From Deltaproteobacteria bacterium UBA5756 (GTDB lineage Bacteria; Desulfobacterota; Syntrophorhabdia; Syntrophorhabdales; Syntrophorhabdaceae), in assembly GCA_002418985.1 (NCBI GenBank), contig DIFE01000066.1, positions 19,950 through 83,154 on the forward strand: a stretch of 63,205 nt of DNA. The letters run 5' to 3'. The position numbers were made by a program, and so were the translations under genes. Position 1 is the stretch's first letter, and each line of letters starts with the position of its first letter. This document shows positions 17,312-26,329 of this stretch, one piece after another. The notes beneath the pieces are model-generated. The model saw only the letters and a program-made list of their open reading frames with translations. It was not told where the DNA came from and ran no database searches.

Positions 17312-18694
17312 ATGCCTGGAAACACCATCCTGTCACGATTCACGGCCTTTCTTCTGCTGCTGCTTCTGTTGACCATCGCCGGATGCGGCGGCGACGATGC
17401 CTTGCCCCCCCCGGCGGCTAAACTCATCTCTTTCACAAACTACTCCGGCGTAAAGGCGGAAAACATTTTGTCCGTCATGGAGGCGCAGAATGCGCACGAG
17501 CTCCTGATCAGCGACTCCCTGGGAGGATACGGAACCATAGCGGCGGCGAACGCCGCCGCCAGTCCCGGTTCTCCACCCGCCCAGTCTCTCATCGATCTCT
17601 TCCGGGAGCTGTACAACGCCTTCAAGCTATCGGTACGCTACATCCCGGTTCCCCTGAAGCTCGTATACACCATCCCCGGATACGACAAGAAACTGACCGG
17701 GTTGCTGGTATACCCCTACACCTTCCGCAAGATGCCGATCCTCTCCCTCCAGCATCCGACCCAGGTGGAACGGAAATTTTCCCCTTCCTTCCACAAGATG
17801 ACAGACAACGAACTCACCACCCAGTATGCCGTGCTCCTGGCTTCCATGGGATATATCGTGGTGGTCCCGGACTACCCGGGCCTGGGCGACAATACCGACG
17901 CACACCCGTACTGCATGAACACCCTGGCCGACTCGGTGGTGGGAATGATAGAGGTGGTGAAGGGAATGCAAGGCATAACTCCCCGGGACGGCAGGCTGTT
18001 TCTGATGGGGTACTCGGAAGGCGGCTACGCCACTCTGGTGACGGCGCGCAAGATACAGGAAAAGAAACCGGGGCTCAACCTGGTGGCGGCCGCGGCCCTG
18101 GACGGCCCCCACTCTCTCTCCAGGACCATGCATGATGTGATGATCAATGCCGGCAAGGAATACCGCGCCCCCTATTTTCTCCCCTATGTTATCGCCGGAT
18201 ACGGGGCGGGCTATCCCTCCATCCCCGAATTCACCTTCGGAGCCGCCATCCACGATGACCCTCCGGGATTCGCCGCGCAACTGTACCGGATGCTGGACGG
18301 TGACTATACGGGCGGCGAGATCAGCAACTACATGATGGGGCTTCCCGGCTATCACGGTCCTTCAAGCGCCCTCGCCGAGTCCTTCCTGACTCTTCTGAAA
18401 ACGGAGGGAAGCATCGTTAACGCAAAGCTCCGGGAAAACGACTCCTATGCATGGACCCCCGACGGCAAGGTGAAGATCCGCATGTGGCACAACACCAAAG
18501 ACGACCTGGTGCCGGTGGGCAACACGGAGAACGCCGCCGCTGCGTGGAAAGGCGTCGCCAACGTGGAAACCATTTATTTCAGCGAATACATAGACGGCCT
18601 CGGCAGCGTCCACGCCGGGGCGCTGATACCGGCGTACATCAAGGCAACCGGATGGATCAACGGAATGGCCTTTCCCTACGGCAACAGCGAGTAG
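17312..18694 (+). CDS. Lipoprotein alpha/beta hydrolase (lipase/esterase-like)
   Basis: The ATG at 17312 follows AAGGGGGAA and gives a lipoprotein signal (MPGNTILSRFTAFLLLLLL..., lipobox TIAGC). An upstream in-frame ATG at 17216 falls inside the palindromic repeat and is rejected. The 460-residue protein has an alpha/beta-hydrolase pattern: oxyanion region GYIVVVPDYPGLGDN, nucleophile elbow LMGYSEGGYATL (Ser in GYSEG), and a late Asp (HNTKDDLVP) and His (SVHAGA) suited to the triad. This resembles secreted lipases that act on esters. It is probably anchored in the cell envelope. The substrate is not evident from the sequence or from its neighbours. Confidence 0.8.
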   Translation: MPGNTILSRFTAFLLLLLLLTIAGCGGDDALPPPAAKLISFTNYSGVKAENILSVMEAQNAHELLISDSLGGYGTIAAANAAASPGSPPAQSLIDLFRELYNAFKLSVRYIPVPLKLVYTIPGYDKKLTGLLVYPYTFRKMPILSLQHPTQVERKFSPSFHKMTDNELTTQYAVLLASMGYIVVVPDYPGLGDNTDAHPYCMNTLADSVVGMIEVVKGMQGITPRDGRLFLMGYSEGGYATLVTARKIQEKKPGLNLVAAAALDGPHSLSRTMHDVMINAGKEYRAPYFLPYVIAGYGAGYPSIPEFTFGAAIHDDPPGFAAQLYRMLDGDYTGGEISNYMMGLPGYHGPSSALAESFLTLLKTEGSIVNAKLRENDSYAWTPDGKVKIRMWHNTKDDLVPVGNTENAAAAWKGVANVETIYFSEYIDGLGSVHAGALIPAYIKATGWINGMAFPYGNSE

Positions 18695-18871
18695 ACTGCA
18701 ATCAACGGGAGGACACGGGAGATATCAACTCTCCTGTATGGCAACGCCAAAGAGATGAGGGTTGTCCGCGTCCTGACGGAAACAATTGATGACAGACATC
18801 TGACATATTTCCTCCGTCCGCTGAAGCAATGACGGAAATAGATATAATCAATCCAATGTTATGAGGACGCC

Positions 18872-19912
18872 ATGAAAAACAGCCGATATTCGGTAAAACC
18901 ATTCAGGCCGGCTGACGCGGAGTTGATACCCCGGCTTTTCATGGAGGTATACGGTGACGCATACCCCGTGAAGATGGTCTACAATCCGGGAGAGATGATT
19001 GCCGCATTTGAAAGCCGGCGCTATTTCCCCTTTGTTGTGCGGACGTCACCCCATCGGATAGTCGCCTTCGGCGCTCTCTATCCATCGGCGCCATTCAAGG
19101 GAATGTACGAATTCGGCCAGGGGGTGGTATCTGCCGAATTCCGCGGTTCAGGCATGGGACGAATGCTGTTCGAGTTCGCGGCGGAATATGCGCCCACACT
19201 GCCGGGCGCGGAGATATATTTCGGCGAGGCGGTCTGCAACCATACCCATACCCAAAAGGCCGGAGAATTGATTCAAACAATTGAAACGGGCATCGAGGTG
19301 GATCTGCTGCCCGGGCACGTCTACAGCAGATGCAGCGGGATATCGGGACGGGTGGCGGTTGTCGATATGTTCAGAACATATGTGTCGAAACCCCATACCA
19401 TCCATGTACCGCCGATGTATGCGGACATCCTCCGTTACATCCTCGAGGGGTTCGACGACAGCCGCACGATTGAAGCCGCCCGGGGCGCCGCGCCCTCGAC
19501 AGCCGCTACCCGCTTTTCCACTCAGATATTCTCTGCTGCGGGCGTTGCCCGTATTGCCGTCAACGACGCGGGCGCCGATTTTGAATCTGCCTTTGACTCT
19601 GAAACAGTCCCTATTGAAAACAGCGGAGAGATCAAAGTACTCCAGGTCTGGCTCAATCTGTCATGCAACTGGATTACGCCGATTGTGGATGCGCTGAGAA
19701 AACGGGGCTACTTTTTCGGAGGTTATTTTCCCCGATGGTTTGACGTGGACGGACTTCTGCTCCAGAAAGTGCCCGGGCCTCCCAATTGGGATGAAATCAG
19801 GCTTTACTCGACACGGTCCGGCGCCATCCTGGACTTTATACACGGCGATTGGGCGAGCGTGCGGCGGAACGCCGAAACAGACAGGGGGATTACCCATGAC
19901 CGTCAACACTGA
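18872..19912 (+). CDS. GNAT-family acetyltransferase with C-terminal extension
   Basis: Residues about 5-165 look like a GNAT acetyltransferase, with the acetyl-CoA loop EFRGSGMGRMLFEFA. The remaining 180 residues include a second part (VLQVWLNLSCNWITPIVDAL, YFFGGYFPRWFDVDGLLLQK) that could be a second, degenerate GNAT-like half. The ribosome site GAGGA lies before ATG 18872. The end overlaps the start of the CoA-transferase-like gene by 17 bp, so the two products are likely made together and may act on the same acyl-CoA metabolite. Acceptor substrate is unknown. Confidence 0.75.
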   Translation: MKNSRYSVKPFRPADAELIPRLFMEVYGDAYPVKMVYNPGEMIAAFESRRYFPFVVRTSPHRIVAFGALYPSAPFKGMYEFGQGVVSAEFRGSGMGRMLFEFAAEYAPTLPGAEIYFGEAVCNHTHTQKAGELIQTIETGIEVDLLPGHVYSRCSGISGRVAVVDMFRTYVSKPHTIHVPPMYADILRYILEGFDDSRTIEAARGAAPSTAATRFSTQIFSAAGVARIAVNDAGADFESAFDSETVPIENSGEIKVLQVWLNLSCNWITPIVDALRKRGYFFGGYFPRWFDVDGLLLQKVPGPPNWDEIRLYSTRSGAILDFIHGDWASVRRNAETDRGITHDRQH

Positions 19913-20750
19913 AATTCTCCAGTCCACCAGGATCATCTCTCTCGCGACCAATCTCCCCGGACCCGCCGCGGCATCGAGACTCCTGCGCATGGGGGCGTCG
20001 GTCACGAAGATCGAACCCCCCGGCGGAGACTTTCTCGAGAGAATCTGCCCTTCCTGGTACGAATCCCTCAGCGCGGGCCAGGAGGTGCGGCGCCTCGATT
20101 TAAAGACGAAACCCGGATTCGACGAACTGGAAGCAATGCTGGAAGATAGCGATCTGCTTATCACATCCATGCGCCCTTCCTCGCTGGAACATCTCTCATT
20201 GGATTGGAGCGCCCTTAACCGCAGCCATCCCCGTCTTTGTCACGTGGCTATCGTGGGCTATGTTTCGCCGGATCGGAACCGGGCAGGACATGATTTGACA
20301 TACCTGGCGCCGTTCGGTCTGCTCATCCCGCCGAGTCTCCCCCGAACCCTCCTCGCTGATCTGATAGGGGCGGAGAGGACCGTCAGCAGCGCACTGGGAC
20401 TTCTCTATGCCCGCGAGAAAGGTCACGGCGCCGGGTATGCGGAGGTATCCCTTGCCCGCTGCGCCGAAATCGCCACCGAGCCGCTGCGCTATGGATTGAC
20501 CGTACCGGGAGGGCTGCTCGGCGGAGGACTGCCGCACTACAATCTCTATGAAACAAGGCGCGGATGGATTGCCATTGCGGCGCTGGAGCCGCATTTCCTG
20601 GACCGGTTGGTCGTTGAACTCGGCATACCGAAGGACAACGCTACCCATGATGATTTCCGGACTGTTTTCATGACCCGCTCCGCGGCCGAATGGGAGGATT
20701 GGGCGACGCGCAATGATATTCCCATTGTCGCCGTTCGCGAATGGGAATAG
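19896..20750 (+). CDS. Short family III CoA-transferase-like protein, probably lacking the catalytic Asp
   Basis: The ATG at 19896 has AGGGGG upstream and yields 284 residues, clearly shorter than typical CaiB/BaiF enzymes (about 380-420). N-terminal features fit the family: ATNLPGPAAASRLLRMGASVTKIEPPGGD and the later DLKTKPG. In active members a motif of the form VDVSMQD carries the Asp that binds the CoA thioester. The matching place here reads AEVSLARCAEI, so that Asp is apparently Arg. The C-terminal part of usual members is also missing. It may be a non-catalytic partner or have a different activity. It overlaps the upstream acetyltransferase gene, which suggests joint function. Confidence 0.75.
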   Translation: MTVNTEILQSTRIISLATNLPGPAAASRLLRMGASVTKIEPPGGDFLERICPSWYESLSAGQEVRRLDLKTKPGFDELEAMLEDSDLLITSMRPSSLEHLSLDWSALNRSHPRLCHVAIVGYVSPDRNRAGHDLTYLAPFGLLIPPSLPRTLLADLIGAERTVSSALGLLYAREKGHGAGYAEVSLARCAEIATEPLRYGLTVPGGLLGGGLPHYNLYETRRGWIAIAALEPHFLDRLVVELGIPKDNATHDDFRTVFMTRSAAEWEDWATRNDIPIVAVREWE

Positions 20751-20945
20751 CCGGAATAATGGGAAGAACCGGGCGCCCCCGCTGACCCGTTATTGACAGT
20801 ACGCCTGCGTCGCCCCACTCATCGCCGTCCGGCGCTCGAAGATGGCGTGAAGACGGGATGCGAGACTGGCATGTTTATTTACGGACCAGCTCTTTAGATT
20901 GCAACTCGACATGACTCTGCCGACAAAGATACGAGGAGGCATTCA

Positions 20946-22301
20946 ATGCCCGTCATCACCACATCCATTTTCGAACTGCTCAAGATCGGTCCGGGCCCTT
21001 CCAGTTCCCACACCATCGGGCCCATGAAGGCCGGGCTTGATTTCCACCGGCTCATGGCGGAACTGCCCCCGGAGCGGATGGACCGCGCCCATACCCTGCA
21101 AGTGCATCTCTTCGGCTCCCTGTCGGCCACCGGCAAGGGGCACGGCACGGACCGGTCGGTCCTCGCTGGCCTGCTGGGAAAATCGCCGGGCGATTGCCCC
21201 CCCGACTTTCTGGACGCCATCCCCTTCAACCGGGACGGTTCGCTCACCATCCCGGCCGGAGGCGTGGAGATCACCTTCCGGCAACCGGACATGATCTACG
21301 ATGACGGGCAGCATGATTTTCCCTACAGCAATACCCTTATCATCCGCCTCTCCGGCAAAGACGGTATCATCCTGGAAAAGGAGTACTATTCCGTGGGCGG
21401 CGGATTTCTCCAGTGGAAGGGATGGCGCGAACCGGAACGGGGCGCACCCCCCTACCCCTACGGAAACGCCATGGAGTTGTGGAAGCAGATGAAAAAGCGC
21501 CGCCTGGACATCGCGGAACTGATGATGGCCAATGAAAAGGCCATCAGCGGCATGGACGAGACCGGGATCAACCGGGGTCTCGACCACATCATAGATGTCA
21601 TGGAAGATTCCGTAGAGAGAGGGGTCCGCACTGAAGGATACCTGCCCGGCCCCATCGGCCTGCACCGCAAGGCTCCCCTCTTCTTCCAGCGGGCAAGGGG
21701 GATGTCGCAGAACGCGGAACGCCTGCTGGTGTACCTGTGCTCCTACGCCTTCGCCGCCTCCGAAGAAAACGCCGCGGGCCACACGGTGGTCACCGCCCCC
21801 ACCTGCGGCTCCGCCGGGGTCATCCCGGCCGTGGTCCGGCTGCTGCGGCGCCACCAGAAGATTCCCCTGGAAAAGGTGCGCGGCGCGCTGCTGGGCGCGG
21901 CGGCGGTCGGCTTCATAGCGAAACAGAACGCCAGCATCTCCGGCGCTGAAGTGGGGTGCCAGGGAGAGATCGGCGTGGCCGCGAGCATGGCCGCCGCCCT
22001 GGTGGCCCTGGCCAACGACAGCGGCGTCAGGATAGCGGAAAACGCCGCCGAAACCGCCCTGGAGCATCATCTGGGCATGACCTGCGACCCGGTGAAGGGA
22101 TACGTGCAGATCCCCTGCATCGAACGGAACGCCATGGGCGCCGTGAAGGCGTATACCGCATACCTTATCGCCCGGGAAGGCCTCCCGGACTGGCACATGG
22201 TAGGACTGGACAAGGCCATTGAAGCCATGAACATGACCGGCCGCGACATGAGGGCCGAGTATCGCGAAACCGCCAAAGGCGGCCTTGCGCGCTGCTGCTG
22301 A
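20946..22301 (+). CDS. sdaA: L-serine dehydratase, single-chain iron-sulfur type
   Basis: The 451-residue protein combines the beta (residues 1-150) and alpha (about 190-450) domains of the bacterial L-serine deaminase. It converts L-serine to pyruvate and ammonia using a [4Fe-4S] cluster. Diagnostic parts are the N-terminal GPGPSSSHTIGPMKAG, the TAPTCGSAGVIPAV loop, and the late cysteines in GAEVGCQGEIG, MTCDPVKG and IPCIERNAMG that bind the cluster. Ribosome site GAGGAGG lies upstream. It is followed by an amino-acid permease (11-bp gap) and oligopeptidase F. That arrangement suggests uptake or release of serine from peptides followed by deamination. Confidence 0.95.
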   Translation: MPVITTSIFELLKIGPGPSSSHTIGPMKAGLDFHRLMAELPPERMDRAHTLQVHLFGSLSATGKGHGTDRSVLAGLLGKSPGDCPPDFLDAIPFNRDGSLTIPAGGVEITFRQPDMIYDDGQHDFPYSNTLIIRLSGKDGIILEKEYYSVGGGFLQWKGWREPERGAPPYPYGNAMELWKQMKKRRLDIAELMMANEKAISGMDETGINRGLDHIIDVMEDSVERGVRTEGYLPGPIGLHRKAPLFFQRARGMSQNAERLLVYLCSYAFAASEENAAGHTVVTAPTCGSAGVIPAVVRLLRRHQKIPLEKVRGALLGAAAVGFIAKQNASISGAEVGCQGEIGVAASMAAALVALANDSGVRIAENAAETALEHHLGMTCDPVKGYVQIPCIERNAMGAVKAYTAYLIAREGLPDWHMVGLDKAIEAMNMTGRDMRAEYRETAKGGLARCC

Positions 22302-22312
22302 AAGGAGAGGGA

Positions 22313-23533
22313 ATGGAGAACAGGGTTCCGAAGATACAGATCATCAGCATCGGGTTTCTGATTGTAGGCAACCTCATCGGCGCGGGGATACTGGCGCTTC
22401 CAATCAACACCGGCCTTGCCGGATTCCTGCCGTCCCTGCTGGGGCTTCTGGTGACCAGCGCTGCCATGTACTATTCATCACTGATCCTCAGCCGGGAGGC
22501 GGTGGACCGGAAGGAGCCCACCTTCAACTATCCCAGCCTGTACCGCAACTACCTGGGAAAGGGAGGGGAATGGGTCGCGGTGGTGGCGAACCTCATCATC
22601 CTGTACGGCCTTCTGACCGCCTATCTCACCGGCATCACCTCCATCATCGGCAACCTTTTCAGCCTCTCCGTGCCGCCGGTATACCTCATGCTCGGCTTCT
22701 TCGTGGTGGTGTCCGCCATCTCCATGGCGGACATAGGCAAGATACAGAAATACATCGCTGTGCTGGTGGCAGTGAAATGCGCGGCCTTCGTCTTCATCGT
22801 GTTCATGGCCGGAGGCCACATCAAGAGCCAGAACCTTTCCCATGTCAGCTGGCCCCTGTTCACCTGCGGCATACCGATCCTGGTGACGGCCTTCCATTTC
22901 CACAACATCATCCCGGCGGTGTGCGAGACGCTGCGCTGGGACCGCAAGCTCATCGCCCGCACCATGCTGCTGGGCATGGCTCTCGGTTTTCTGATGAACG
23001 CCACCTGGCTGATGGTGGGCATCGGCGTCCTCCCCCTGGATAACAGCCCGGTGGGGCTGGTCACCGCCTACACCAAGAACCTCCCGGCCACCATCCCCCT
23101 GGCGAAGATCATCGGTTCGGAAACCTTCCTGGTCATCACCATGTTTTTCGCCATGATCGCCATCACCACCGCCTACCTGGCCAACGGCATGGGTCTCATC
23201 GGCTTCATGGACGACCTCACCTCCCACCACCTGAAAAAGAACAGCCCGCTCCTGAGCCGCGCCCTCGCCTTCGGTCCGCCCCTGATCATCGCCTTGGTCT
23301 ACCCCGACATCTTCCTCAAGGCCATCGATTTCGCCGGTGGCTTCGGCATCGTCACCCTGTTCGGCATCCTGCCGGGGATCATAGCCCTGCGCAAGGCCTC
23401 GTCACGCAGGGAGAAATCCCTGGCCGTGGCAATGCTCCTTCTGTTCGGCGCCTTCTTCCTCCTGGAAACGGCCCAGGAGATGGGAATGCTGAAGATCTCG
23501 CCGGATACGGAATACTGGCAGGTAAAGCGCTGA
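22313..23533 (+). CDS. Amino-acid permease of the hydroxy/aromatic amino-acid (HAAAP) family
   Basis: The 406-residue protein has about 11 hydrophobic segments. Its N-terminal GFLIVGNLIGAGILALPI is the GxGIL-type substrate-binding helix of APC-superfamily carriers, most like the tyrosine/tryptophan/serine permeases. GGAG lies before the ATG at 22313, 11 bp after the serine dehydratase stop. By context it is likely a serine transporter feeding the dehydratase, comparable to SdaC in enterobacteria. The sequence by itself would also permit an aromatic amino acid. Confidence 0.85.
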   Translation: MENRVPKIQIISIGFLIVGNLIGAGILALPINTGLAGFLPSLLGLLVTSAAMYYSSLILSREAVDRKEPTFNYPSLYRNYLGKGGEWVAVVANLIILYGLLTAYLTGITSIIGNLFSLSVPPVYLMLGFFVVVSAISMADIGKIQKYIAVLVAVKCAAFVFIVFMAGGHIKSQNLSHVSWPLFTCGIPILVTAFHFHNIIPAVCETLRWDRKLIARTMLLGMALGFLMNATWLMVGIGVLPLDNSPVGLVTAYTKNLPATIPLAKIIGSETFLVITMFFAMIAITTAYLANGMGLIGFMDDLTSHHLKKNSPLLSRALAFGPPLIIALVYPDIFLKAIDFAGGFGIVTLFGILPGIIALRKASSRREKSLAVAMLLLFGAFFLLETAQEMGMLKISPDTEYWQVKR

Positions 23534-23543
23534 GGAGAACGAC

Positions 23544-25337
23544 ATGAACTTGACAGAGCAGAATATTCCATGGGACACGACACGCCTTTACCCGTCGGGA
23601 ACCGCTCCCGAACTGGACCAGGATTTCGCCGCCATCGCTTCCCGGGCAAAGGGATTCCGGCAGCGCTATCTCGGCAAGGCCGCCCTGATGGAAGCGGAGG
23701 AGATGAAAGAGGCCCTGGCCGAACTGGAAAACATCCGGGAAGCCATGGCCAGGCCGTGCTGTTACGCCCACCTTCTGTTCGCGCAGGACAGCGGCAACCA
23801 GGACGCGAAAAGGCTCTCCCAGAGGTCCATGGAGACGGAAAACTCCGTGGAGCGGGAACTCCTCTTCTTCGAACTGGAACTCCTGGAACTGGAAGACGAT
23901 CGGTATCTGGAGCTTTTGTCCGAACCGGTCCTCGCCAACTACGGACATTATCTGGAGAGCTTGCGGCGTTACCGGCCCCACACCCTGCCGGAACGGGAAG
24001 AGAGGCTCCTGAAGCAGAAGAAACTGGCCGGCGTGGAGGCATTCTCCCGGCTCTTCGATGAAGTGTCCTCATCCTTTGAATACGATTTCACACTGGACGG
24101 CAAGGAGAGGAAGATGACCGGGGAGGAACTGCTGGGGCTGCTCCACCATCCGGACGCGAAGGTGAGGGAAGAAGCCTATGACGTTTTTCTGGCGAAATAC
24201 GAAGAAAACGCCATCGTCTTCAGCTCGGTGATTAACAACGTGGCCCTGGACCACTCCCAGGAGCTGGAGCTCCGGACATACCGCTATCCCATGGAACCGA
24301 CCCACCTGGCCAACGAACTGCCGCCCGGCGCCGTTGAACGGCTCATGGCCGTAACCGAGGAGCATTACCACCTGGCGAGGGAGTATTTCCGCCTCAAGGC
24401 CCGGCTGCTGGATATCCCCGTCCTGAAAAATACCGATCTGTACGCGCCTTTGTCCCGGTCGGAACGGGTATTCACCTTTGACGAGGCCTTGGAACTGTCC
24501 CTGGAGGCATACGGCGCCTTCTCCCCCATGTTCCGGGAGATCGCGGCCGAATTCCGGGACGAGGGGAGGATAGACATCTTTCCCCGGCCGGGGAAAAGCG
24601 GGGGCGCCTTCTGCATGGGGATATCTCCCTCACAGTCTCCCTATGTGCTCCTCAACTTCACCGGCAACCGGCGGGACGCGGCGACCCTCGCCCATGAACT
24701 GGGTCACGGCATCCATTATTCCCTCTCGCAGCGGCAGAGCATGCTCAACTACCACGCTCCCCTTCCCCTGGCGGAAACGGCCTCCGTATTCGGGGAGATC
24801 CTGCTGACCCGTCTGCTTCTGGAGCGGGAAACGGACCCGAAGGAGAAAACCGGAATCCTGTGCGCGGCCATCGAGGATATCATCGCCACCACCTTCCGCC
24901 AGAACGTCCTCACCAGATTCGAAGAGCGCCTTCACACGGAACGGAAGAAGGGCCTGGCGACATCTTCGGAAATCTGCCATATCTGGCTGGAAGAGAATGA
25001 AAAGCTGTACGGGGATTCGGTGGAGATGATTCCGCGCTACCAATGGGGCTGGAGCTACATACCCCATTTCATCCATTCGCGGTTCTACTGCTACTCCTAT
25101 GTGTTCGCCGAGCTTCTGGTCCTTTCCCTCTACGAAAGATACCGGGCCGAGGGTCCAGCCTTCGTACCGATCTTCACCTCCATCCTGGAAAGCGGAGGTT
25201 CCATGTCCCCGGCGAAGACCCTTGGTCTGGCGGGAATCGACCTCTCCGACGAAGACTTCTGGCGGCATGGCTACGGATTTTTGCGGGAGATGCTGGATGA
25301 ACTGAAAGGACTGCTGGAAGGAGGAGGAGGAAGATAA
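23544..25337 (+). CDS. pepF: Oligoendopeptidase F, M3 family metallopeptidase
   Basis: The 597-residue cytosolic enzyme cleaves short peptides. The zinc motif HELGH is at about residues 384-388 (TLAHELGHGIHYSLS), and the downstream PLAETASVFGE supplies the third ligand Glu. The length and N-terminal helical domain (SLRRYRPHTLPEREERLL) match the PepF subfamily. The gene starts 10 bp after the permease stop with AGGAG upstream, so it belongs to the serine/peptide operon. Its end converges on the arnD gene across a short hairpin. Confidence 0.93.
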   Translation: MNLTEQNIPWDTTRLYPSGTAPELDQDFAAIASRAKGFRQRYLGKAALMEAEEMKEALAELENIREAMARPCCYAHLLFAQDSGNQDAKRLSQRSMETENSVERELLFFELELLELEDDRYLELLSEPVLANYGHYLESLRRYRPHTLPEREERLLKQKKLAGVEAFSRLFDEVSSSFEYDFTLDGKERKMTGEELLGLLHHPDAKVREEAYDVFLAKYEENAIVFSSVINNVALDHSQELELRTYRYPMEPTHLANELPPGAVERLMAVTEEHYHLAREYFRLKARLLDIPVLKNTDLYAPLSRSERVFTFDEALELSLEAYGAFSPMFREIAAEFRDEGRIDIFPRPGKSGGAFCMGISPSQSPYVLLNFTGNRRDAATLAHELGHGIHYSLSQRQSMLNYHAPLPLAETASVFGEILLTRLLLERETDPKEKTGILCAAIEDIIATTFRQNVLTRFEERLHTERKKGLATSSEICHIWLEENEKLYGDSVEMIPRYQWGWSYIPHFIHSRFYCYSYVFAELLVLSLYERYRAEGPAFVPIFTSILESGGSMSPAKTLGLAGIDLSDEDFWRHGYGFLREMLDELKGLLEGGGGR

Positions 25338-25374
25338 GATCCTGATGTATGGGCTTGTTGGATAGGCCCGGATT

Positions 25375-25394
25375 GGGCGAACAACCGTTCGCCC
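25375..25394. terminator. Hairpin between convergent pepF and arnD
   Basis: GGGCGAAC, loop AACC, then GTTCGCCC gives a perfect 8-bp stem in the 92-bp gap between two convergent genes. It is followed by CCTACG on the plus strand without a long T-run. This short repeat type (GGGCGAAC...GTTCGCCCCTACG) is a common dispersed palindrome in bacterial genomes. A terminator or mRNA-end role is likely from position. Confidence 0.5.
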
Positions 25395-25429
25395 CTACGA
25401 ATAGTTTGCATTAGCGAACAAGAAACGCA

Positions 25430-26329
25430 TCAATCCCCCTGGACCGCCACCAGGCCGGCGCGTCCGGGGATCTCCTTCATGGACAGGACGCAATCGGAAG
25501 GGTCGGCGGCGTACCCGGACACCGCTGCCTCACCCAGGGTTATAAAGCTCGCCCCCTGATCCAGCAGGCGACGCACAAGGTCGGCGAATACCCCCGAGAG
25601 ATTCCCCCCCTCCATTTCCGCGTGGATGGTGTGGACGTTCAATCCAGGCCTGATTAGCGAGAGGTAGCGGTCGTTGATGTTCAGTGGCGTGACCCCGTCC
25701 GCGCCCAGCAGTTCGTCCATGGTCGGAAGTGTTGAAGGTATCTGGAGGGTGAAGAAACGCCTTCCGGCGAACACCGGGAAAAACGGAGACTTTCCCCTGG
25801 AATCGCTGCAATAGCGAAGCCCCATGGAGTCCTGTATCTCCAGGGATGCTGAGGAGACGGTCCAGCCGGGAGCGGCGACGGTCTCCGCCCGGCGGCCCAG
25901 GATGTCCACGAACAGCTTCCCCGCCTTTTCCAGTTCGTTGCGGGCCTCCTCCGGCCGCATTCGCGGCAGGTTATCATGCCAATGAACATGATCCCAGCAG
26001 TGAATCCCCACCTCATGCCCGGCCTTTTCAACCATCTTCAACACATGGGGAAGGGAAGCGGCGATCCGCGGCGCGGGGAGAAGGGTGCCATAGAGGAGGG
26101 TCTTCAGACCGTAGGTGGACGGCGCCCTGGTGCGCAGCATCTTTCGCAGGAACCCCTTGCGGGTGAAGACGCGGCGCAGGGCCTTCCCGGAATTGTCCGG
26201 CCCCATGGAAAAGTAGAAGGTGGCGCGGACGCCCAGTGAACCGAGGATCTCCAGGAGGGCGGGCACGCCGTCACGGGTCCCCGCATAGGTATCCACATCC
26301 ACCTTCAGGGCGATAACGGAAGAATTCAT
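25430..26329 (-). CDS. arnD: ArnD-type polysaccharide deacetylase (undecaprenyl-P-Ara4FN deformylase)
   Basis: The 299-residue protein has the NodB-type deacetylase fold of ArnD, which removes the formyl group from undecaprenyl-phosphate-4-formamido-arabinose during lipid A modification. Seen are ALKVDVDTY (the Asp pair), HEVGIHCWDHVHWH (metal His residues), AAPGWTVS and the C-terminal VHTIHAEMEGG. Its start overlaps the stop of the arnA dehydrogenase gene by 4 bp. ArnD acts at the inner face of the cytoplasmic membrane. Membrane genes arnC and arnT and the aminotransferase arnB are not in the window. Confidence 0.9.
   Translation of the reverse strand: MNSSVIALKVDVDTYAGTRDGVPALLEILGSLGVRATFYFSMGPDNSGKALRRVFTRKGFLRKMLRTRAPSTYGLKTLLYGTLLPAPRIAASLPHVLKMVEKAGHEVGIHCWDHVHWHDNLPRMRPEEARNELEKAGKLFVDILGRRAETVAAPGWTVSSASLEIQDSMGLRYCSDSRGKSPFFPVFAGRRFFTLQIPSTLPTMDELLGADGVTPLNINDRYLSLIRPGLNVHTIHAEMEGGNLSGVFADLVRRLLDQGASFITLGEAAVSGYAADPSDCVLSMKEIPGRAGLVAVQGD

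Noticed and set aside
20860..20945. Sigma-54 promoter (TGGCATG...) before the serine dehydratase gene
   Set aside because: The GG and GC dinucleotides are not separated by 10 bp, which the -24/-12 element requires.
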